From the NCBI GenBank assembly GCA_034440275.1, contig JAWXBS010000045.1:1-6761 (forward strand): a stretch of 6,761 nt of DNA, given 5' to 3'. Position 1 is the first letter of the stretch, and each line of letters opens with the position of its first letter. This DNA is from VFBF01 sp034440275. Lineage in GTDB: Bacteria > Pseudomonadota > Alphaproteobacteria > Caulobacterales > Aquidulcibacteraceae. Shown one piece after another: positions 1 to 4,288 of the stretch. The position numbers and the translations under genes were made by a program. The notes beneath the pieces were generated by a model that ran no database searches, had not been told where the DNA came from, and saw only the letters and a list, made by a program, of their open reading frames with translations.

Positions 1-1
1 A

Positions 2-412
2 TTCGTCGTCGTGCGCGATCCCGCGAGCGAAGCGGGCAAGCGCGCCATCACGCACTACTGGACGGTAGAAAGTTTCGGCCAGCAGGCCGGCGCGCCGGCG
101 GGCACGCCGGCAGCGGCGCTCGTGGAATGTCGTCTCGAAACGGGCCGCACGCACCAGATCCGTGCGCACATGGCCCATATCGGCGCACCGCTCATAGGCG
201 ATCCCGTTTATGGCAAATTCCGCGGCCTGAAAGCCGAGGGCGCGGGCGAGGTTCACTACGCCGCCGAAACCGCCGCGCGGGATTTCACGCGGCAGGCGCT
301 GCACGCGGCGGTGCTCGGTTTCAAGCACCCCATGACCGGAGAGATGCTGCGCTTCGAGAGCGCGCTGCCTGCTGACATGACCGCGCTGGTCGATGCGCTA
401 AGGAGATTGTGA
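2..412 (+). CDS. RluA/RluD-family 23S rRNA pseudouridine synthase, C-terminal part (5' end outside window)
   Basis: Converts uridine to pseudouridine in structured RNA, in this branch most likely large-subunit rRNA, in the cytoplasm. The frame is open from the first bases, so the gene starts upstream of the window; about 136 codons remain. Visible is the family's conserved C-terminal catalytic-fold segment: an ETGRTHQIR core, then HMAHIGAPLIGDPVYG, then RQALHAAVLGFKHPMTGE and the LRFESALPAD ending, in the usual order and spacing for RluC/RluD-type enzymes. The HRLD-type motif with the catalytic aspartate and any N-terminal S4 domain would lie upstream and cannot be checked. The stop TGA (410-412) overlaps the next ATG by one base, so the two genes are probably cotranscribed and translationally coupled. 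Family assignment is firm. RluD rather than RluC is only a leaning, based on remembered alphaproteobacterial neighbourhoods where such a gene sits next to rpoH. Confidence 0.92.
   Translation, partial: FVVVRDPASEAGKRAITHYWTVESFGQQAGAPAGTPAAALVECRLETGRTHQIRAHMAHIGAPLIGDPVYGKFRGLKAEGAGEVHYAAETAARDFTRQALHAAVLGFKHPMTGEMLRFESALPADMTALVDALRRL
400..405 (+). promoter_or_regulatory. Ribosome binding site of the GFA-family gene
   Basis: AAGGAG lies six bases before ATG 412 and within the last codons of the upstream pseudouridine synthase. It decides between the adjacent in-frame GTG 409 and ATG 412 and supports coupled translation across the TGATG overlap. Confidence 0.8.
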
Positions 413-870
413 TGACGCGCGATGCAATCCCGGTGGAAGGCGCGTGCCTGTGCGGACAGGTGCGGTTGCGAATTTCGAAGACGCCGTTTTTCACGGCCGT
501 CTGCCACTGCAACGGCTGCAAGAAGCTCGCGTCGAGCGCGTTCTCGCTCACCGTCGCCGTGCCGGCGGAAGGCTTCGAAGTCACGCAAGGCGAGCCCGTC
601 ATCGGCGCGCTGCACGGCCCCCACCAGCACTTTTACTGCCCGCACTGCCTGAGCTGGATGTTCACGCGGCCGCACGGCTTCGACTTCTTCGTCAACGTAC
701 GCTCGACGCTGCTCGACAACGACGCCTGGACCACGCCCTTCCTCGAGACCGGCGCCGCCCACAAGCTACCGTGGGTATCCACGCCCGCGCCGCACACCTT
801 CGCGGAGTTTCCGGGCGAGGCGGATATTGCGCCGATCCTGGAAGCGTTCTCGCGCGAGATCAGCGGTTAG
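412..870 (+). CDS. GFA/CENP-V family zinc-binding protein (glutathione-dependent formaldehyde-activating enzyme fold)
   Basis: A 152-residue cytosolic protein of the GFA fold. All seven cysteines of the family pattern are present: CxC at C12/C14, CHCxxC at C31/C33/C36 and CPHC at C76/C79. In the family these bind a structural and a second, potentially catalytic zinc. The protein is short for a true glutathione-formaldehyde enzyme, and no formaldehyde dehydrogenase (adhC/fdh) lies nearby, so the formaldehyde role should not be assumed; most such short relatives have no known substrate. The start is ATG 412, not the adjacent GTG 409, because AAGGAG at 400-405 lies six bases before it. That ribosome site is inside the end of the pseudouridine synthase gene. 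The gene converges on higA, with 12 bp between the stops and no hairpin terminator visible. Confidence 0.93.
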   Translation: MTRDAIPVEGACLCGQVRLRISKTPFFTAVCHCNGCKKLASSAFSLTVAVPAEGFEVTQGEPVIGALHGPHQHFYCPHCLSWMFTRPHGFDFFVNVRSTLLDNDAWTTPFLETGAAHKLPWVSTPAPHTFAEFPGEADIAPILEAFSREISG

Positions 871-882
871 TGGTGCCGCCCG

Positions 883-1200
883 TCAAACGCGCTGTTCGAT
901 AAGATCGAGCTCCCGCCCGATCTCTCTTCGCCGCTCCATCAGGTCGAAGTCCGCCTGCAGGCCGAGGAAGAAGCCCTCCGATACGCCGAAATAGCGCGCA
1001 AGGCGCAGGTCGGTGTCGGCGGTGACGCTGCGCTTGCCAAGAACGATCTCGTTGATCCGGCGTGGCGGCACATGGATGGCGCGTGCGAGCTCGTTTTGAC
1101 TCAACGCCAATGGCTTGAGGAATTCTTCGAGCAGGATCTCTCCAGGGCTCGGGTTCGGGAGCAGATCGTTTTCACTCATTATAATCCACGATTTCGACAT
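883..1200 (-). CDS. higA: HigA-type antitoxin (HTH XRE family)
   Basis: Antitoxin of a type II toxin-antitoxin pair; the family binds and neutralises HigB and, through its helix-turn-helix, represses its own operon. The 105-residue protein has the hallmark HigA/VapI series: PSPGEILLEEFLKPL (about residues 17-31), helix-turn-helix from LSQNELARA through VPPRRINEIVLGKR (about 33-57), then DLRLARYFGVSEGFFLGLQADFDL. I chose ATG 1200 because AAGGAGG (1209-1215, minus strand) precedes it by eight bases. An in-frame ATG at 1179 would give 98 residues and a neat ATGAGTGA overlap with the toxin stop, but has no good ribosome site. From 1200 the gene overlaps the toxin by 29 bases. The GFFLGLQ stretch replaces the more usual FWLNLQ. 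Family assignment is secure; the start is likely but not proven. Confidence 0.95.
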   Translation of the reverse strand: MSKSWIIMSENDLLPNPSPGEILLEEFLKPLALSQNELARAIHVPPRRINEIVLGKRSVTADTDLRLARYFGVSEGFFLGLQADFDLMERRREIGRELDLIEQRV

Positions 1201-1456
1201 TTTTCGGCCCTCCTTCCTGCCAGACGAAGCATATGCGCCACTGGTCGTTGATCCGGATCGAATGCTGACCGACGCGATCGGCCCGCAACGCTTCAAGCCG
1301 GTTTCCGGGCGGTACGCGCAGATCGTTCATCACGCGCGCCTGATTGAGCAGACGCAATTTTCGCAGGGCGGTCGCCTGAATATCCGGCGGGAGCCGGCGA
1401 CTGCGGCGTCCCGACCAGATCAGCTCCGTTTCGGCGTCAGCGAAACTCTGGATCAC
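1172..1456 (-). CDS. higB: HigB-type toxin (RelE-superfamily mRNA interferase)
   Basis: Toxin partner of the downstream antitoxin. HigB proteins are small RelE-fold ribonucleases that cut mRNA at the ribosome and arrest growth when free. The 94 residues match the family from end to end: MIQSFADAETELIWSG at the N-terminus, RRLPPDIQATALRKLRLLNQA, LRVPPGNRLEAL (46-57), the core SIRINDQWRICFVW (66-79) and the VEIVDYNE end. The order toxin first, antitoxin second is typical of higBA. The start is GTG 1456, where the family N-terminus begins; an in-frame stop lies eight codons upstream and no ATG is available. No Shine-Dalgarno precedes GTG; the bases just before it read CACCTC. An AT-rich palindrome and promoter-like boxes sit only 6-30 bases upstream, so the message may be leaderless. 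No inactivating change is visible, and the pair looks intact. Confidence 0.95.
   Translation of the reverse strand: MIQSFADAETELIWSGRRSRRLPPDIQATALRKLRLLNQARVMNDLRVPPGNRLEALRADRVGQHSIRINDQWRICFVWQEGGPKNVEIVDYNE
1209..1215 (-). promoter_or_regulatory. Strong ribosome binding site of higA, inside higB
   Basis: On the minus strand this reads AAGGAGG, close to a perfect Shine-Dalgarno, eight bases before ATG 1200. It lies within the toxin's last 45 coding bases and decides the antitoxin start. It predicts high antitoxin translation from the shared mRNA. Confidence 0.8.
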
Positions 1457-1463
1457 GAGGTGA

Positions 1464-1481
1464 TATAACGTATAACGTTAT
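1464..1481 (-). promoter_or_regulatory. Candidate HigA operator overlapping the higBA promoter
   Basis: On the plus strand the heptamer TATAACG occurs twice in exact tandem (1464-1470, 1471-1477), and the second copy is the left part of the perfect 10-bp palindrome ATAACGTTAT (1472-1481). The block is AT-rich in a GC-rich setting and lies eight bases before the higB GTG. HigA-type antitoxins repress their own operons through such palindromes; that this one is the HigA site is inference. A possible minus-strand promoter overlaps it: TTGTAA (1490-1485), 17 bases, TATATC (1467-1462), placing the transcript start at or within a few bases of the GTG. Confidence 0.6.
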
Positions 1482-1515
1482 GCATTACAACCCCAATCCC
1501 CATCCAGTCCCCGCT

Positions 1516-1544
1516 GATTACCCGACTGAAACAGTCAGTTAATC
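1516..1544. repeat. 29-bp symmetric interrupted dyad between higB and rpoH
   Basis: Two nested pairs of 5-bp arms share one centre: outer GATTA (1516-1520) with TAATC (1540-1544), inner GACTG (1524-1528) with CAGTC (1532-1536). They are separated by 3-bp unpaired blocks and a 3-bp AAA centre, so the element is fully symmetric (5-3-5-3-5-3-5). It could be a protein operator or a small hairpin in a leader transcript. No T-tract follows, so a terminator is unlikely. No regulator can be named. Confidence 0.5.
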
Positions 1545-1561
1545 CCCCTCGCCTTCTTCCC

Positions 1562-1576
1562 GCCGCCTCCGGCGGC
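1562..1576. repeat. GC-rich hairpin in the rpoH upstream region
   Basis: GCCGCC, a three-base TCC loop and GGCGGC form a perfect 6-bp stem. No T-tract follows on either strand, so it does not look like an intrinsic terminator. It lies upstream of the likely rpoH promoter and its role is unknown. Confidence 0.4.
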
Positions 1577-1607
1577 TATGTTCCTCCACGTTCTGGTTCG
1601 GCATGGT

Positions 1608-1637
1608 CTTAACAAAGGCCAGTCGGCTCCCCAGATC
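1608..1637 (+). promoter_or_regulatory. Possible sigma-32-type promoter of rpoH
   Basis: CTTAAC (1608-1613), 15 bases, then CCCCAGATC (1629-1637) resembles the heat-shock pattern CTTGAA-N13 to 17-CCCCATnT, with two mismatches in the -35 and essentially one in the -10. Some alphaproteobacterial rpoH genes are partly self-transcribed from such a promoter. It would give a leader of about 85 bases. It was matched by eye in a GC-rich region, so chance is a real possibility. Confidence 0.35.
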
Positions 1638-1729
1638 GCCTCGTTGAGGTCTTGGGGAACCGGAACGGAAGCCTGCTCATCGGAGGGGTTATCCGCCGAC
1701 CCGGGAGGCTCGAAAGGGGAAGTACCGCC

Positions 1730-2641
1730 ATGGCAACCGCCACCACCAACACCGCCATCTCCGTCGCGCTGTCGCCCGAAATGGGCCTCAGCCGCTACCT
1801 GCAGGAAATCCGCAAGTTTCCGATGCTGGAGAAGACGCAGGAATACGAGCTCGCGAAGGACTGGAAAGAAAACCAGAACCGCGACGCCGCGCACATGCTC
1901 GTCACCTCGCACCTGCGCCTCGTGGCCAAGATCGCCATGGGCTATCGCGGCTACGGCCTGCCGATTGGCGAAGTGATCTCGGAAGGCAATGTCGGCCTCA
2001 TGCAGGCCGTGAAGAAGTTCGAGCCGGAAAAGGGCTTCCGCCTGGCGACCTACGCCATGTGGTGGATCCGCGCCTCTATCCAAGAATACATCCTGCGCTC
2101 GTGGTCGCTCGTGAAGATGGGTACGACCGCAGCCCAGAAGAAGCTGTTCTTCAACCTCCGCCGCATGAAGGGCGAGATGGCCGCGCTCGAGGAGGGTGAC
2201 CTCACCCGCGAGCACGTGGCGACGATCGCGCACAAGCTGGCGGTGACGAATGACGAAGTCATCTCCATGAACCGCCGCCTCTCGGGGCCGGACGCGAGCC
2301 TCAACGCGCCGGTCGCCGCCGACGGCGACGCGCAATGGCAGGACTGGCTGGCTGACACTAACTACGTCAGTCAGGAAGCCGTGCTCGCCGACAGCGAGGA
2401 ATACACCCAGCGCATGTCGCTGCTGGACGAGGCCATGGTGGCGCTCTCGGATCGCGAGCGTCACATCATCCGCGAACGGCGCCTCAAGGACGAACCGGCG
2501 ACCTTGGAGGATCTCTCCAAGGAATACGGCGTCTCCCGCGAGCGCGTGCGCCAGATCGAGGTGCGCGCCTTCGAGAAGCTGCAGAAGGCCATGAAGTCGG
2601 CGGCGGAAGAACGCGGCATGCTGGAGAGCGCAGACGCGTAA
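1730..2641 (+). CDS. rpoH: RNA polymerase heat-shock sigma factor RpoH (sigma-32)
   Basis: Directs RNA polymerase to promoters of chaperone and protease genes during heat and protein-folding stress. The 303-residue length is normal. Region 1.2 begins at LSRYLQEIRKFPML (20-33). Region 2 (about 57-130) has SHLRLVAKIAMGYRGYGLPIGE, the EGNVGLMQAVKKFEPEKGFRLATYAMWWIRASIQEYI segment and LRSWSLVKMGTT. The RpoH box QKKLFFNLR (136-144), which separates sigma-32 from sigma-70, is intact, as are region 3 with SGPDASLNAP (186-194) and the region 4.2 helix-turn-helix with GVSRERVRQIEVRAFEKL (267-284). The start is ATG 1730, matching family N-termini, with AAAGGGGA (1713-1720) nine bases upstream. The frame stays open to TTG 1652, but that 26-residue extension is Gly/Arg-rich and unlike RpoH. 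The gene stands alone between two repeat-rich intergenic regions. Family assignment is essentially certain. Confidence 0.98.
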   Translation: MATATTNTAISVALSPEMGLSRYLQEIRKFPMLEKTQEYELAKDWKENQNRDAAHMLVTSHLRLVAKIAMGYRGYGLPIGEVISEGNVGLMQAVKKFEPEKGFRLATYAMWWIRASIQEYILRSWSLVKMGTTAAQKKLFFNLRRMKGEMAALEEGDLTREHVATIAHKLAVTNDEVISMNRRLSGPDASLNAPVAADGDAQWQDWLADTNYVSQEAVLADSEEYTQRMSLLDEAMVALSDRERHIIRERRLKDEPATLEDLSKEYGVSRERVRQIEVRAFEKLQKAMKSAAEERGMLESADA

Positions 2642-2642
2642 G

Positions 2643-2661
2643 CTGACGTATCAAACGTCAG
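2643..2661 (+). terminator. Hairpin after rpoH, possible weak terminator
   Basis: CTGACGT (2643-2649), loop ATCAA, ACGTCAG (2655-2661) form a perfect 7-bp stem immediately after the rpoH stop, followed only by TTTCC. The stem is modest and the T-run short, so termination would be weak. CTGACGT recurs twice upstream of the next gene, so this may instead be part of a protein-binding array. Confidence 0.4.
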
Positions 2662-2662
2662 T

Positions 2663-2694
2663 TTCCGGCAGGAACCCTCATGTTCCGGCTGGAA
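2663..2694. repeat. Two TTCCGGCWGGAA dyads at 20-bp pitch
   Basis: TTCCGGCAGGAA (2663-2674) and TTCCGGCTGGAA (2683-2694) are direct copies differing at one base. Each is an interrupted palindrome TTCC-N4-GGAA. The start-to-start distance is exactly 20 bp, about two helical turns, which puts both sites on one face of the DNA. The stretch is non-coding, so codon constraint does not explain it. It may be an operator pair for the downstream paiB-like gene, but the binding protein is unknown. Confidence 0.55.
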
Positions 2695-2722
2695 TCGGCA
2701 GTATTTCGGACTTCGGTGCGAA

Positions 2723-2739
2723 CTGACGTAACCTGACGT
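2723..2739. repeat. Tandem CTGACGT repeats upstream of the paiB-like gene
   Basis: CTGACGT occurs at 2723-2729 and 2733-2739, ten bases start to start (one helical turn). A third direct copy is at 2643-2649 and an inverted copy at 2655-2661, in the hairpin after rpoH. The pair ends 20 bases before the paiB-like ATG, where an operator or promoter element could sit. The function is inferred from spacing only. Confidence 0.5.
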
Positions 2740-2759
2740 TTTGTAAGCGGCGCACGAGC

Positions 2760-3359
2760 ATGTACGGCCATCCGAAGACCCTACTCGAAGCCGATGAAGC
2801 GCGCGACGCGCTCGCCGCGTACCGACGCGCAGCCATTCTCGTCACGCCCGATCTCGCCTGCACGCACCTGCCCTTCTACCTCGACGGGGACCGGCTCATC
2901 GGTCACGTCGCGCGGTCTAACGCGCACTGGAAGTCGGCGCCGTGCGATGCGCTGGTGATCTGCGCGGGCGTCGAGGCCTACGTCTCGCCGAACTGGTATC
3001 CGTCCAAGCACGCGACGGGTCGCGCAGTGCCCACGTGGAACTATGAGAGCCTGCAGGTGCGGGGACGGCTGATCACGTTCGACGATACCGCGCAGCTTGA
3101 GACGGCCGTCACGCGCCTCTCCGACATGCATGAAGCGGCGCAGGCGCGTCCGTGGACATTGGCCGAGGCGCCACGCGACTACCTTGAGACACTGTTGCGC
3201 GGCATCGTCGGCGTCGCGATCGCCATCGAGAGCGTGGAAGCCAAGCGCAAGCTTTCTCAGGACAAGCCGGAAGCCGATCATGCGGGCGTGGTCGCGGGCC
3301 TTTCGGCGAGTGATGACGCGCGCGATCGCGCCGTCGCGGGCGCCATGCGCAAAGACTAG
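2760..3359 (+). CDS. PaiB-family FMN-binding protein (FMN-binding split-barrel, putative transcriptional regulator)
   Basis: A 199-residue member of the family named after Bacillus PaiB, originally described as a negative regulator of sporulation and protease genes. The fold is an FMN-binding split barrel, so a redox or haem-related role is as plausible as DNA binding. Seen in order: N-terminal MYGHP (family form MYxPxxF), the first strand ILVTPDL followed by THLPFYLD (35-42), GHVARSNAHWK (48-58), the signature AYVSPNWYPSK (73-83), VPTWNYESLQVRGRL (90-104), the LLRGIVGVAIAIESVEAKRKLSQDK tail segment (about 145-169) and AGVVAGL. All family blocks are present and the length is usual. The ATG gives the canonical N-terminus; the preceding ribosome site is weak. 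The stop shares CTAG with the convergent methyltransferase. Repeats upstream suggest regulated transcription. The true function is unknown in this genome. Confidence 0.93.
   Translation: MYGHPKTLLEADEARDALAAYRRAAILVTPDLACTHLPFYLDGDRLIGHVARSNAHWKSAPCDALVICAGVEAYVSPNWYPSKHATGRAVPTWNYESLQVRGRLITFDDTAQLETAVTRLSDMHEAAQARPWTLAEAPRDYLETLLRGIVGVAIAIESVEAKRKLSQDKPEADHAGVVAGLSASDDARDRAVAGAMRKD
3356..3359. other. Shared CTAG: overlapping convergent stop codons
   Basis: The plus-strand stop TAG (3357-3359) and the minus-strand stop TAG (3356-3358) are two readings of one palindromic CTAG, so the genes overlap by four bases. No terminator can lie between them; each transcript must run into the other gene or end by Rho. 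Confidence 0.9.
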
Positions 3360-4102
3360 GCGACCGTCAGCACCGCCTGGATCGTGGAGTGCTTCCACCC
3401 CGCCGGCGCAGGCAGCAGCCGGTCGATCAGGGGCCCCGAACTGTAGCGCAGCTCCGAAACCTGCATGCCGTGGCGCGCCGCGAGCTGCGTGAGTGTCTGT
3501 GGACAGATCCACATCGTCTGCTCGGGATTGCCGCAGGTTTTCCTGGTGAACGCCGCGCGCGCGGGCAGACGCCAGTTCCATGGATTCGGCGTGGTAACCA
3601 GCAGCTTGCCCTCCGGCCGCAGGTGCGCTTTCGCGGATATCATGAAGCCCTTCATGTCTTCCAGATGCGCGATCACATCACCGGCGACGATGACGTCGAA
3701 GGTCTGGCCAAGGTCGAACGCCTGTGCATCCGCGAGACGGACATCAAATCCCCGCGCCACGAGCGTCTTCACGCCCTTCTCGTAGAGGTCGATACCGACC
3801 AGCGAGCGCGCGACGCTCTGCAATCCGCGATGCACCCAGCGCGTGCTGCGGGAGTTGTCCGGGTCGTGATTGACGCAGCCGATATCGAGAACGTCCTTCC
3901 CGCGCGCGTGCTTCTGGAAAAACGCGATGCGGTGATCGTCCGTGGCGACGCCATCGCCGAAGTATCGTGCATCCGCGTGAATGGTGTCGCCGCTGAGATA
4001 GTCTGCGTTCATCGCGCTGATCACCAACGGAACCGACGACGCCTTCGGCGCGGGCGCGCTGATCTCCGTCTCCGGAGGAATGGCTGGCTGCGTCGGTATC
4101 AT
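3356..4102 (-). CDS. Class I SAM-dependent methyltransferase (Methyltransf_11/23 type), substrate unknown
   Basis: A 248-residue cytosolic protein with a Rossmann-fold methyltransferase core. Visible motifs are motif I as VLDIGC (71-76; the usual GxGxG is reduced to DIGC-VNHDP), the acidic residue ending strand 2 in LVGIDLYEKGV (D105), an ADAQAFDL segment (about 124-131) and motif IV as FDVIVAGDVIAHLED (135-149), followed by HLRPEGKLLVTTPNPWNW, which is the usual post-motif strand. TTPNPW resembles methyltransferases acting on small molecules, lipids or sugars, but no substrate can be named. ATG 4102 was chosen because GAGGTGG lies upstream on the minus strand, though at a long 13 bases; ATG 4012 near the core has no ribosome site. 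The first 30 residues are Pro/Ala-rich and probably disordered. The frame is open to 4240, but that stretch is Cys-rich and not coding-like. Confidence 0.85.
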   Translation of the reverse strand: MIPTQPAIPPETEISAPAPKASSVPLVISAMNADYLSGDTIHADARYFGDGVATDDHRIAFFQKHARGKDVLDIGCVNHDPDNSRSTRWVHRGLQSVARSLVGIDLYEKGVKTLVARGFDVRLADAQAFDLGQTFDVIVAGDVIAHLEDMKGFMISAKAHLRPEGKLLVTTPNPWNWRLPARAAFTRKTCGNPEQTMWICPQTLTQLAARHGMQVSELRYSSGPLIDRLLPAPAGWKHSTIQAVLTVA

Positions 4103-4161
4103 CAGGTCTGCGCGTCCACCTCTGTGCAGGCCTTCATTACCATTAATGCAATGCTGATATG

Positions 4162-4189
4162 TCACAACCCACTGGTCACAAGATTGTGA
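4162..4189 (-). promoter_or_regulatory. Repeated TCACAA/TTGTGA sites upstream of the methyltransferase
   Basis: This is the main content of the 186-bp gap between the methyltransferase and the HExxH gene. TCACAA-GA-TTGTGA (4176-4189) is a 14-bp interrupted palindrome, and GTCACAA is repeated at 4161-4167, 14 bases from the copy at 4175-4181. On the minus strand, TTGTGA (4181-4176), 16 bases and TATCAG (4159-4154) could act as a promoter, which would place the palindrome at the -35 region as an operator. The half-site order is opposite to the CRP pattern TGTGA-N6-TCACA. No regulator is identifiable. Confidence 0.45.
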
Positions 4190-4288
4190 GCGCGAAAAAG
4201 CGGCACATTTCTCCTCGGCAGCGAGGGCGGAGCAAGACAAACGAGCGCAGTTTCGCCACTCAGGCGTATGTCGCGCGGCGTTTGCGCC

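Noticed and set aside
1201..1296. N-terminal extension of HigA to 1296
   Set aside because: This stretch is higB coding sequence in another frame, and AAGGAGG clearly marks ATG 1200.
883..1456. Novel defence system around higBA
   Set aside because: Both genes match the standard higBA pair and no further defence genes flank them.
1652..1729. N-terminal extension of RpoH from TTG 1652
   Set aside because: Gly/Arg-rich, unlike any RpoH N-terminus; ATG 1730 has its own ribosome site and matches the family.
1535..2464. Long open frame antisense to rpoH and its leader
   Set aside because: Arg/His/Val-rich translation typical of the reverse strand of a GC-rich gene, with no recognisable motif; rpoH on the other strand is certain.
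2781..3581. Long minus-strand open frame across the paiB-like gene
   Set aside because: Mirror of a well-conserved family gene; the translation is low-complexity Arg/Ala/Asp with no family motif, and it also crosses the convergent stop.
3389..4189. Plus-strand open frame opposite the methyltransferase
   Set aside because: Arg-rich shadow of a gene with clear SAM-binding motifs on the other strand.
4176..4189. CRP-type binding site
   Set aside because: Half-sites are in TCACA...TGTGA order with a 2-bp gap, the reverse of the CRP arrangement.
4103..4240. N-terminal extension of the methyltransferase to 4240
   Set aside because: Cys-rich, non-conserved-looking translation running through the promoter-like TCACAA region; GAGGTGG supports a start near 4102.
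4277..4288. GGCG-TTTG-CGCC hairpin just after the HExxH gene stop
   Set aside because: Only a 4-bp stem and no T-tract; too weak to call a terminator.
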